From Ramlibacter sp. (lineage in GTDB: Bacteria > Pseudomonadota > Gammaproteobacteria > Burkholderiales > Burkholderiaceae_C), in contig JAGRPN010000267.1 in NCBI GenBank assembly GCA_019449555.1, positions 1-61,739 on the forward strand: a DNA stretch of 61,739 nucleotides, written 5' to 3'. The first letter of the stretch is position 1. The number at the start of each line of letters is the position of its first letter. Position numbers and translations under genes: made by a program. This document shows, one piece after another, positions 54,097 through 61,739 of the stretch. Under the pieces are notes generated by a model, which saw only the letters and a list, made by a program, of their open reading frames with translations, made no database searches and was not told the DNA's origin.

Positions 54097-54698
54097 GGCT
54101 CGGAATTTCCTGGCCTGGCGAGCTGGTATTGCAGATGGGCCTTGACCTCGGGCCACTCGCCCGCCGCGAGGCTGTACATCACGGTATCGCGCACCGTGCC
54201 GTCGCGCCGCAGCGCGTGGTGGCGCAACACGCCGTCCTTCCTCGCGCCGAGGCGCTCGATGGCGCGCTGGCTGGCGAAGTTGTAGTTGTCGGTGCGCCAG
54301 CCGACCAGCCGGGCCCCCAGGGTCTCGAACGCGTGCGTCATCAGCAGCAATTTGCACGTGGTGTTGACGTGGCTGCGCTGCCAGCTCCTGGCGTACCACG
54401 TGTAGCCGATCTCGAGGCGCTCGACCGCGCTCACGATGTCGTGATAGCGCGTGCTGCCGATGATCTTTCCGCTGGGCACGTCGCGCACGGCGAAAGGCAG
54501 CATGTGGCCTTCGCCGCGGCCCTTCAGCGCAGCAGCCACGTAGGCACCCGCTTCGCCCGGCGCGGGCACGGACGTGACGCGCAGTTTCCACAGCTCGCCA
54601 TCGCGTGCGGCTGTCTCGAGCGCAGCCGCATGATCCGCAGCGAGCGGCTCCAGCCGTACCAGCGTCGATTCGAGCGTGCAAGGTTCGATCTTGCGCAT
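54090..54698 (-). CDS. GNAT-family N-acetyltransferase
   Basis: The 202-residue protein resembles the RimJ/RimL-like branch of GNAT enzymes. TLVRLEPLAADHAAAL at the N-terminus, SGKIIGSTRYHDI, LEIGYTWYARSWQRSHVNTT for the acetyl-CoA region and RLGARKDGVLRHHAL near the end are typical. The acceptor, an amine of a protein or small molecule, is not known. The gene overlaps the VWA gene by seven bases and the small membrane protein gene by one base, so it is firmly part of the moxR operon. Confidence 0.9.
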   Translation of the reverse strand: MRKIEPCTLESTLVRLEPLAADHAAALETAARDGELWKLRVTSVPAPGEAGAYVAAALKGRGEGHMLPFAVRDVPSGKIIGSTRYHDIVSAVERLEIGYTWYARSWQRSHVNTTCKLLLMTHAFETLGARLVGWRTDNYNFASQRAIERLGARKDGVLRHHALRRDGTVRDTVMYSLAAGEWPEVKAHLQYQLARPGNSEPC

Positions 54699-54913
54699 CA
54701 GTCTTCCTTCTTGCGAGAGGTGCGCCAGCGCCGCGCCAGTTGCAGGCCGATGCCGCCGCCCAGTCCCACCAGCACGATGCCCACGAGGCTGGCGTTGCTG
54801 TAGCCGGCGGCGAACACGTCCGCGCCGAAAACGCGGGCCAGCCCATAGCCCGCCAGGGCGCCGGCCACGAAGCCGATCGCATCGGCCAGGCCTTCGAGCA
54901 GCAGCGGACTCAT
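54698..54913 (-). CDS. Small membrane protein of unknown function
   Basis: A 71-residue protein with two likely membrane helices (IGFVAGALAGYGLARVFGAD and LVGIVLVGLGGGIGLQLA) joined by a short loop, and a basic tail RRWRTSRKKED that should stay in the cytoplasm. I do not recognise a family. It starts 25 bp after the moxR stop and overlaps the GNAT gene by one base, so it may anchor or assist the MoxR/VWA system; that is inference from position only. Confidence 0.7.
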   Translation of the reverse strand: MSPLLLEGLADAIGFVAGALAGYGLARVFGADVFAAGYSNASLVGIVLVGLGGGIGLQLARRWRTSRKKED

Positions 54914-54938
54914 GACGCCAACCCCGGCAAATACAGCT

Positions 54939-55793
54939 TCAGCGATTGTGCCGCTGCATGAAGACCAGCTTCTCGAACAGGGTCACATCCTGTTCGTTCT
55001 TGAGCAGCGCGCCGACCAGCGGGGGCACGGAGACTTTCTCGTCCTTGCTCTGCAGCGCTTCGAGCGGGATGTCTTCGGCCACCAGCAGCTTCAGCCAGTC
55101 GAGCAGTTCGCTGGTGGAAGGCTTCTTCTTGAGGCCGGGCAGGTTGCGCACGTCGTAGAACGTCTTCATCGCCGCGGTGAGCAGGTCCTTCTTGAGCCCG
55201 GGGAAGTGCACGTCGATGATCAGCCTCATCGTATCCGCGTCCGGGAACTTGATGTAGTGGAAGAAGCAGCGGCGCAGGAAAGCGTCCGGCAGTTCCTTCT
55301 CGTTGTTCGACGTGATGAACACCAGCGGCCGATGCCGCGCCTTCACCAGCTCGCGCGTCTCGTACACGTAGAACTCCATGCGATCGAGTTCGCGCAGCAG
55401 GTCGTTCGGGAATTCGATGTCGGCCTTGTCGATCTCGTCGATCAGCAGCGCCATCGGCTGGTCCGCCGTGAACGCCTGCCAGAGCACGCCCTTGACGATG
55501 TAGTTGTGGATGTTCTTGACGCGCTCCGAGCCTTCCACATCGGCCAGCTGCGAATCGCGCAGCCGGCTCACCGCGTCGTATTCGTACAGGCCCTGCTGCG
55601 CCTTCGTGGTGGACTTGATGTGCCACTGCAGCAGCGGGATGCCCAGCGCCTGCGCCACCTCCTCCGCGAGCATTGTCTTGCCGGTGCCCGGCTCGCCCTT
55701 GACGAGCAGCGGGCGCTTGAGCGTGATGGCGGCGTTCACGGCAAGCATCAGGTCCTGCGTGGCGACGTAGTTTTGTGAGCCTTGGAACTTCAT
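54939..55793 (-). CDS. MoxR-family AAA+ ATPase
   Basis: The 284-residue ATPase has Walker A GEPGTGKT (33-40), Walker B LLIDEIDKAD, sensor 1 FITSNNEKELPDAFLRR and an arginine-finger region. MoxR proteins act as hexameric chaperones with VWA partners to activate metalloenzymes or envelope complexes. It leads an overlapping four-gene minus-strand operon: moxR, small membrane protein, GNAT, VWA. The start at 55793 (MKFQGSQNYVATQDLM) is typical. The divergent neighbour is a di-haem cytochrome c. Confidence 0.93.
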   Translation of the reverse strand: MKFQGSQNYVATQDLMLAVNAAITLKRPLLVKGEPGTGKTMLAEEVAQALGIPLLQWHIKSTTKAQQGLYEYDAVSRLRDSQLADVEGSERVKNIHNYIVKGVLWQAFTADQPMALLIDEIDKADIEFPNDLLRELDRMEFYVYETRELVKARHRPLVFITSNNEKELPDAFLRRCFFHYIKFPDADTMRLIIDVHFPGLKKDLLTAAMKTFYDVRNLPGLKKKPSTSELLDWLKLLVAEDIPLEALQSKDEKVSVPPLVGALLKNEQDVTLFEKLVFMQRHNR

Positions 55794-55830
55794 GGGTGTG
55801 CAATGAAAGGGCGGCCAACGGGCTGCCGCA

Positions 55831-55836
55831 TATAAT
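55831..55836 (+). promoter_or_regulatory. Candidate -10 box for the cytochrome c gene
   Basis: A perfect TATAAT lies 48 bp before the cytochrome start. No convincing -35 hexamer is seen at 16-18 bp upstream, so the promoter assignment is tentative. Confidence 0.4.
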
Positions 55837-55883
55837 GGAACGTTGATTCGAAGACTGACCCCTCACCGGATTGTGCTCGCAAA

Positions 55884-56576
55884 ATGAACCAGTTGTTGAC
55901 CACGTTTTTTGCCCTCGCTGTCGCTTGCGTGACGGGTCTGGCGCAGGCTCAGGCGCCCGCGGCGGGCACGGCGTCCGCCGCCGCGCCCTCGGGCAGTGCC
56001 AAGATCGAGGCGAAGGTCGCGATTTGCGTCGGCTGCCACGGCATCAAGGGCTACCAGGCCAGCTTTCCCGAGGTCTACAAGGTACCGATGATCGCCGGGC
56101 AAAGCGCCAAGTACATCGCCGCGGCACTCACCGAATACAAGCGCGGGGACCGCAAGCACCCGACGATGCGCAGCGTGGCCACCCCGCTGTCCGACCAGGA
56201 CATCGCGGAGATCGCTTCGTACTTCGAGGCGCTGGGCAAGGATCCGGCGGTGAACCTGCCGGCCACGGCCGACAAGACCCCCAGCCCGCAGGTCGCGGCG
56301 CTGCTGCAAAAGGCGGCCTGCGTGTCGTGCCATGGGCCGAATTTCGCCAAGCCGATCGATCCGAGCTACCCGAAGATCGCCGGCCAGCATGCCGACTACC
56401 TGTTCGTCGCCCTGAAGGGCTACAAGAGCGACAACAATCCGAGCCTGGGGCGCAGCAACCCCGTCATGGGCGCGATCGCGAAGCAGTTTTCAGTGGCCGA
56501 ACTCAAGGCGCTGGCGGCTTACGTGAGCTCGCTGGAGGGCGACTTGAAGACGGTGCCGGAGCGGCGATTCAGGTAA
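55884..56576 (+). CDS. Di-haem cytochrome c (c4-like), periplasmic
   Basis: The 230-residue protein has a signal peptide of about 22 residues ending in AQA and two haem c motifs, CVGCH (Cys48, Cys51, His52) and CVSCH (Cys146, Cys149, His150). Methionine ligands are probable in the regions following each (TMRSVATPLS and NPVMGAIAKQF). The two-lobed cytochrome c4 pattern carries electrons between the bc1 complex and oxidases or other acceptors. It is a single-gene unit closed by a strong terminator. Confidence 0.92.
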   Translation: MNQLLTTFFALAVACVTGLAQAQAPAAGTASAAAPSGSAKIEAKVAICVGCHGIKGYQASFPEVYKVPMIAGQSAKYIAAALTEYKRGDRKHPTMRSVATPLSDQDIAEIASYFEALGKDPAVNLPATADKTPSPQVAALLQKAACVSCHGPNFAKPIDPSYPKIAGQHADYLFVALKGYKSDNNPSLGRSNPVMGAIAKQFSVAELKALAAYVSSLEGDLKTVPERRFR

Positions 56577-56611
56577 ACCGAGCCCAGTAAACCGCTACGC
56601 TCCAGAGCGAA

Positions 56612-56638
56612 ACAAAGCCCCGCGATGCGGGGCTTTGT
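56612..56638. terminator. Bidirectional rho-independent terminator
   Basis: A 12-bp stem ACAAAGCCCCGC (56612-56623) with its perfect complement (56627-56638) and a GAT loop lies between the convergent cytochrome c and DUF1841 genes; its AAA and TTT arms let it serve both strands. Confidence 0.8.
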
Positions 56639-56648
56639 ACTTGTGGGT

Positions 56649-57083
56649 TTAATCTTTCGTCGCGCGGCGCTGCACGCACGCGATGTACGCGGCGCCGTCG
56701 GGCGGGCGGCCGGAGCGCTGGCTTTCCCACAGCATCTGGCCCAGGCACTCCATCGCTTCGTGATGCGCATCGTGCAGCGAGTCGCGCCGGCCGGCCAGCA
56801 GTTCGACCGCCTGGCGGATGCCGCGCGGCTGGTCGATCGAGCACTGCTCGCTGATGGACAGGTGCATCGCCAGGTGCAGGAATGGATTGGAGCGGCCGTC
56901 CTGCCCGTCGTAGCTGCGCGCCAGCGCGGCGTCCACGTCGGCGAGTTCGGCGTCGTACTCCGGATGCTCGTCGAGCCATTGGCCGGCCAGCGTTTCCAGG
57001 GCATCGAGCGGCTGGCCGGCGCGGTTCTTCCCGCGTACCGCGCAGAAGAAACGCCGCACGTCTTCTTGCGATGGATTGAACAT
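56649..57083 (-). CDS. DUF1841 family protein
   Basis: The 144-residue protein matches DUF1841: MFNPSQEDVRRFFCAVR at the start, NPFLHLAMHLSISEQCSIDQ in the middle and HEAMECLGQMLWESQRSG near the end. Members are small cytoplasmic proteins of unknown function widespread in betaproteobacteria. ATG at 57083 is chosen; longer frames run into the IclR gene. It is 28 bp downstream of the IclR regulator gene on the same strand. Confidence 0.92.
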   Translation of the reverse strand: MFNPSQEDVRRFFCAVRGKNRAGQPLDALETLAGQWLDEHPEYDAELADVDAALARSYDGQDGRSNPFLHLAMHLSISEQCSIDQPRGIRQAVELLAGRRDSLHDAHHEAMECLGQMLWESQRSGRPPDGAAYIACVQRRATKD

Positions 57084-57111
57084 GCGCCCAGCGTAGCATG
57101 GGCGCCTGCCT

Positions 57112-57906
57112 TCAAGTGCGCTGCGCTGCCAGCAGTTGCGATATCGATCGCGCCGCTTCCAGCAGCGGCGGCAGCATCGTTTCCTGCATGAGCCTGGCGC
57201 TGGTGCGGTTGGCCTGGCCGCTGATGTTGAGCGCCGCCACGGTGCGTCCCGCGCGATTCGCGAGCGGCGCCGCGATCGAAACCAGGCCCTCTTCCAGTTC
57301 CTGGTTGACGAGGCACCAGCCCTGCCTGCGCGCCTGTTGGACTTTGGCGAGCAGTGCGTCGACATCGGTGATCGTGTGCCGCGTCAGTTCGCTGCGTTTG
57401 CTGGCGCGCAGCCGCCGCAGCACCTCGTCGTCGGCAAGACCCGCCAGCAGCACGCGGCCCATCGAAGTGCAATAGGCCGGCAGGCGCGAGCCCACGCCCA
57501 GGCTGATACTCATGATCTTGCGCGTCGGGACGCGGATGACATACACGATGTCCGTTCCCTCGAGGGCGGCGGCCGAACAGGACTCCTTCACCCGCGCTAC
57601 CAGCGCCTCCATCACGGGTTCGGCCAGGTTCCAGATCGGCATCGACGAGAGGTAGGCGAAGCCCAGGTCGAGGATGCGGGGCGTGAGGGCGAACAGTTTG
57701 CCGTCGCTTTCCACATAGCCGAGGGTGTGCAATGTGAGAAGAATCCGGCGGGCGCCCGCGCGCGTGAGCCCCGCGCGGCCGGCGACCTCCGTCAAGGTCT
57801 GGCGCGGCGCCGCGGCGCTGAACGTGCGGATCACCTCCAGCCCGCGCGCGAAAGACTGCACGTAGCCGTCCCCCGGCTGGGCGGCGGCATGGGATGAAAT
57901 TGCCAT
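57112..57906 (-). CDS. IclR-family transcriptional regulator (PcaR/PobR-like)
   Basis: The 264-residue regulator has the winged helix-turn-helix (QTLTEVAGRAGLTRAGARRI, then LLTLHTLGYVESDG) and the IclR effector domain (SCSAAALEGTDIVYVIRVP; GSRLPAYCTSMGRVLLAG; GWCLVNQELEEGLVSIAAPL). The pattern YVQSFARGLEVIRTFS at the start is common in the Pca/Pob branch. It is divergent from pcaI-pcaJ-pcaF, so it is expected to control 3-oxoadipate breakdown, often as an activator responding to 3-oxoadipate. A palindrome with an extra half-site lies between the two genes. Confidence 0.93.
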   Translation of the reverse strand: MAISSHAAAQPGDGYVQSFARGLEVIRTFSAAAPRQTLTEVAGRAGLTRAGARRILLTLHTLGYVESDGKLFALTPRILDLGFAYLSSMPIWNLAEPVMEALVARVKESCSAAALEGTDIVYVIRVPTRKIMSISLGVGSRLPAYCTSMGRVLLAGLADDEVLRRLRASKRSELTRHTITDVDALLAKVQQARRQGWCLVNQELEEGLVSIAAPLANRAGRTVAALNISGQANRTSARLMQETMLPPLLEAARSISQLLAAQRT

Positions 57907-57936
57907 GGCGGCCGTTTGCTCCTAGAATTCAATATA

Positions 57937-57962
57937 CGAACAGATGTTCGCTATTAGAACAA
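57937..57962. promoter_or_regulatory. IclR-type operator candidate in the pca divergent region
   Basis: CGAACA-GA-TGTTCG is a perfect palindrome (57937-57950), and a third half-site AGAACA follows in direct orientation, nineteen bases after the first. IclR regulators such as PcaU and PobR bind a palindrome plus one direct repeat, so the layout fits. It lies 30-60 bp from the regulator start and 65-90 bp from pcaI. Confidence 0.6.
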
Positions 57963-58025
57963 TGGCGCACCCTTTCCGCAAGCGGCCCTGTTCACCTGGC
58001 CGGCCCTGTTTCCACCCAACCCAAC

Positions 58026-58727
58026 ATGATCGACAAGATCGTCCCCTCGATTGCCCAGGCGCTGCATGACGTCCGCGACGGCGCGACGGTGATGGTCGGC
58101 GGCTTCGGCACGGCCGGCATTCCCAACGAGCTGGTCGAGGGCCTGATCGCGCAGGGCGCGCGCGACCTCATCATCGTCAACAACAATGCGGGCAACGGCG
58201 ACCACGGGCTGGCCGCCCTGCTGAAAACGGGCCGGGTGCGCAAGGTCATCTGCAGTTTCCCGCGCCAGGCGGACAGCCACGTGTTCGACGCGCTGTACCG
58301 CAGCGGGAAGATCGAACTCGAACTGGTGCCGCAAGGCAACCTGGCCGAGCGCATCCGTGCCGCGGGCGCCGGCATCGGCGGCTTTTTCACGCCCACCGGC
58401 TACGGGACCGAGCTCGCCAGGGGCAAGGAAACGCGCGAGATCGACGGCCGCCATTACGTGCTCGAATACCCGATCCATGCCGACCTGGCACTGATCAAGG
58501 CCGAGCGCGGCGACCGCTGGGGCAATCTCAATTACCGCATGGCGGCGCGCAACTTCGGGCCGGTGATGGCGATGGCGGCGATATGCACCGTCGCGACCGT
58601 GCACGAGATCGTGCCGCTGGGCGCGCTCGACCCGGAAAGCGTCGTGACGCCGGGCATTTTCGTGAACCGTGTCGTGCGCATCGAGCGTGTGGCCACGCGT
58701 GCCGGCGGGTTCCGGCAGGCGGCGTGA
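58026..58727 (+). CDS. pcaI: 3-oxoacid (3-oxoadipate) CoA-transferase subunit A
   Basis: The 233-residue alpha subunit of the succinyl-CoA:3-oxoadipate CoA-transferase. It shows the glycine-rich CoA loop VMVGGFGTAGIPNELVEGL, NNNAGNGDHGLAALL and FTPTGYGTELARGKETREI. The enzyme moves CoA from succinyl-CoA to 3-oxoadipate at the end of the beta-ketoadipate pathway. The closely related acetoacetate (ScoA) enzymes cannot be ruled out by sequence alone, but pcaF directly downstream favours 3-oxoadipate. ATG at 58026 fits the family; upstream in-frame sequence is promoter. Confidence 0.9.
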   Translation: MIDKIVPSIAQALHDVRDGATVMVGGFGTAGIPNELVEGLIAQGARDLIIVNNNAGNGDHGLAALLKTGRVRKVICSFPRQADSHVFDALYRSGKIELELVPQGNLAERIRAAGAGIGGFFTPTGYGTELARGKETREIDGRHYVLEYPIHADLALIKAERGDRWGNLNYRMAARNFGPVMAMAAICTVATVHEIVPLGALDPESVVTPGIFVNRVVRIERVATRAGGFRQAA

Positions 58728-58734
58728 GGGCGGC

Positions 58735-59381
58735 ATGACCTACCACGGACGCAACAAGGAGCAGCTCGCGCAGCGCGTGGCCCGCGACATCCACGAAGGC
58801 GCCTGCGTGAACCTCGGTATCGGCATGCCCACGCTGGTCGCCAATCACCTGCCGGCCGGCATCGAGGTGATCCTGCACAGCGAAAATGGCATCCTCGGCA
58901 TGGGCCCCGCGCCGCCGGCCGGCGAGGAAGACTACGACCTGATCAACGCCGGCAAGCAGCCGGTGACCCTGCGGCCCGGTGGAGCGTTCTTCCATCACGC
59001 CGACAGTTTTGCGATGATGCGGGGCGGCCACCTGGACATTTGCGTGCTGGGTGCCTTCCAGGTTTCGGCGACCGGCGACCTCGCGAACTGGCACACCGGC
59101 GAGCGGGACGCGATTCCCGCCGTCGGAGGCGCCATGGACCTCGCGGTCGGCGCCCGGCAGACCTGGGTGATGATGGACCTGCTGACCAGGAAGGGCGAAA
59201 GCAAGATCGTGGAGCGCTGCACCTACCCGCTGACCGGCATCGGTTGCGTGAAGCGCATCTACTCCGATCTTGCGACCCTGGAATGCACGCCGCAGGGCCT
59301 CAAACTCGTCGATGTGGTCGAAGGGCTGGACCATGCGGCGCTCGAGAGAATCGTCGGCCTGCCAATTTCCAGGAGCACACC

Positions 59382-59385
<4 letters not shown>
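58735..59385 (+). CDS. pcaJ: 3-oxoacid (3-oxoadipate) CoA-transferase subunit B
   Basis: The 216-residue beta subunit carries the catalytic glutamate Glu50 in SENGILGMG, which forms the enzyme-CoA thioester. GGAFFHHADSFAMMRGGHLD and CTYPLTGIGCVKRIYSDLA are further family blocks. It starts seven bases after pcaI and overlaps pcaF by four bases (ATGA), so the three proteins form one operon. Confidence 0.92.
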
Positions 59386-60587
<1,202 letters not shown>

Positions 60588-60594
60588 GCGGCGC

Positions 60595-60613
60595 GTGCAT
60601 TCGGCGCATGCAC
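60595..60613. terminator. Weak hairpin between pcaF and the racemase-like gene
   Basis: GTGCAT (60595-60600) and ATGCAC (60608-60613) form a 6-bp stem with a 7-nt loop in the 40-bp space between convergent genes. No T tract follows, so termination is uncertain. Confidence 0.35.
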
Positions 60614-60627
60614 CCCCGGTGCTCTGA

Positions 60628-61338
60628 TCAAAGCCGGCGGTCGGCGCCGTGCACGGCTCGCTGTAGCGCGGCTCGCGCGAGCAGACGGGTCGAGTCGAGC
60701 GTCGGCAGTGGTGAGTTCGTGTCGTTCATGAGCAAGGGAATTTCGGTGCAGCCGAGTACGACGGCATCGCAGCCGTCCTCGCGCTGCATCCGGCCGATCA
60801 CCTGCTGAAAATAGCCGGCCGACCCGGACTTGAAGACGCCGTACACGAGCTCGTCCATGATGATGCGGTTGATCTCCTCGCACTCGGCCGCGGCCGGTCG
60901 CGCGTACGCCAAGCCCTGCGCCGCGAGCTTTTCCGGATAGACCTCGCTGGCCACCAGCCAACGCGTTCCGGTCAGCGCGAGCCGGCGCAAACCGCGTTCC
61001 GCGGCGTGCGCGGCCACGACTTCGGCGATGTGCAGCCAGGGCAGTGGCGAGCGCGGCTGCACATATGCGAACGCCTGGTGGATGGTGTTGTCAGGGCAGA
61101 TCAGGAAATCGGCGCCGCTCTTCGCGAGCTTGCGCGCCGACGCAAGCATGAGTTCGCCCACGCCTTGCCAATCGTCGCGGTAGATGCAGTCCATGTACCG
61201 GGCAAGCGACGGCGTGTGCAGCGAGACTTCCGGGTGGGCGTGCGGCCCCAGCAATTGAGCACCTTCGACGCAGATGGTCTGGTAGCAAAGCGCGGCTCCT
61301 TCGGCGGAGCAGCCGACGATTCCGATGTGCTCGGGCAT
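60628..61338 (-). CDS. Aspartate/glutamate racemase-family protein
   Basis: The 236-residue two-domain protein carries the two catalytic cysteines of the PLP-independent racemases, Cys81 in LICPDNTIHQ and one near residue 195 in VLGCTEIPLLM. Members racemise Asp, Glu or other amino acids, or act on hydantoins or arylmalonates, so the substrate is open. The start at 61338 (MPEHIGIVGCSAEGAALCY) is normal. It stands alone; the minus-strand DUF2917 gene upstream is 81 bp away across a region with the perfect palindrome GATCGCGCGCGATC (61378-61391). Confidence 0.9.
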   Translation of the reverse strand: MPEHIGIVGCSAEGAALCYQTICVEGAQLLGPHAHPEVSLHTPSLARYMDCIYRDDWQGVGELMLASARKLAKSGADFLICPDNTIHQAFAYVQPRSPLPWLHIAEVVAAHAAERGLRRLALTGTRWLVASEVYPEKLAAQGLAYARPAAAECEEINRIIMDELVYGVFKSGSAGYFQQVIGRMQREDGCDAVVLGCTEIPLLMNDTNSPLPTLDSTRLLARAALQRAVHGADRRL

Positions 61339-61419
61339 GGTCCGGTCTTTCCTGCTGGCGACCGGTGGATTGTGCAGGATCGCGCGCGATCAATTTAACC
61401 GATCAGCATGCGCGCAGGA

Positions 61420-61710
61420 TCACGCCACGCCGGGCATGAAGCTGATGCGGGGCGCATGAGCGGCGGCTCGCACGCCGGCAGGCGGCCGCAGAGCCACGGT
61501 CGCAGGACCGAAGGCATAGAGCAGCGCGCGCCGATGCTCCGTGCTGAAGAAGACGTCGCCGGGCTCCAGCACGATGTCGCGCGTGTCGTTGTCCAGCGTC
61601 AGCCACACGCTGCCGTCGCTGCAACTGAGCTGCACGCCGGCGACGTCGGGAATCTCGAGCAGCCCGCGCGCGGCGATGCAGACTTCGTAACGGTGGGGCG
61701 TGGTGTTCAT
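61420..61710 (-). CDS. DUF2917 family protein
   Basis: A 96-residue protein of the small cupin-like DUF2917 family: VQLSCSDGSVWLTLDNDTRDIVLEPGD, cut here as two adjacent blocks, is the hallmark, followed by VFFSTEHRRALLYAF. Function is not known. ATG at 61710 is preferred to the longer frame because a ribosome site (GAAAGG) precedes it. It is the last complete gene before the right edge of the window. Confidence 0.85.
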   Translation of the reverse strand: MNTTPHRYEVCIAARGLLEIPDVAGVQLSCSDGSVWLTLDNDTRDIVLEPGDVFFSTEHRRALLYAFGPATVALRPPAGVRAAAHAPRISFMPGVA

Positions 61711-61739
61711 GGCTGGCCTTTCGCATGCATCCGGCAAAT

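Overview
The window is a gene-dense, GC-rich chromosomal segment of a betaproteobacterium, most likely a Comamonadaceae member (Ramlibacter/Variovorax-like). That placement is inferred from gene order (ypjD-ffh; dusB-fis-purH; hemL-thiD-rubredoxin-pilGHIJ-chpA-yqgE-ruvX-pyrR-pyrB-pyrC'), an orphan Bug/TctC receptor, and paa and pca genes. I see no prophage, insertion sequence, CRISPR array, rRNA or origin. No gap between genes exceeds about 300 bp.

Layout. 1-2117: a cut-off ypjD cytochrome-assembly gene, divergent from ffh. 2104-8143 (minus): a small protein, miaB, then aldehyde dehydrogenase, a ThDP enzyme and a Bug receptor. 8270-10835: a GDSL lipoprotein hydrolase facing away from a signal-less RTX/carbohydrate-binding protein, then a terminator and tRNA-Met. 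11082-14577: phenylacetate genes (enoyl-CoA hydratase divergent from paaG-paaI-paaK) around a palindromic operator candidate. 14587-24366: a poorly characterised catabolic island around a GntR/FCD regulator. To its left lie an enolase-superfamily enzyme, a thiolase-fold protein without catalytic cysteines and its DUF35 partner; to its right lie a 3-hydroxyacyl-CoA dehydrogenase, an ABC importer, a CoA-transferase and an enoyl-CoA hydratase. 24394-33465: DUF3108, M61 peptidase, dsbC-like, ubiH-like, MOSC, ychF, yqaA-like, dusB, fis. 33503-37605: purH, hemL, thiD, rubredoxin. 37674-47332: the type IV pilus chemosensory cluster pilG-H-I-J-chpA. 47441-52107: yqgE, ruvX, pyrR, pyrB, pyrC' and an acyltransferase. 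52196-57083: a small gene under a CRP-like palindrome, tRNA-Arg, a MoxR/VWA operon, a di-heme cytochrome c and DUF1841. 57112-60587: an IclR regulator divergent from pcaI-pcaJ-pcaF. 60628-61710: an Asp/Glu racemase-family protein and a DUF2917 protein.

How it fits together. Aromatic catabolism recurs: PaaK activates phenylacetate, PaaG and PaaI process its CoA thioesters, and PcaIJF convert 3-oxoadipate to succinyl-CoA and acetyl-CoA. The GntR island looks like a complete import, CoA-activation and beta-oxidation module for an unknown acid, ending in a probable retro-aldolase; it is the best candidate here for an undescribed system. The remaining genes are mostly housekeeping.
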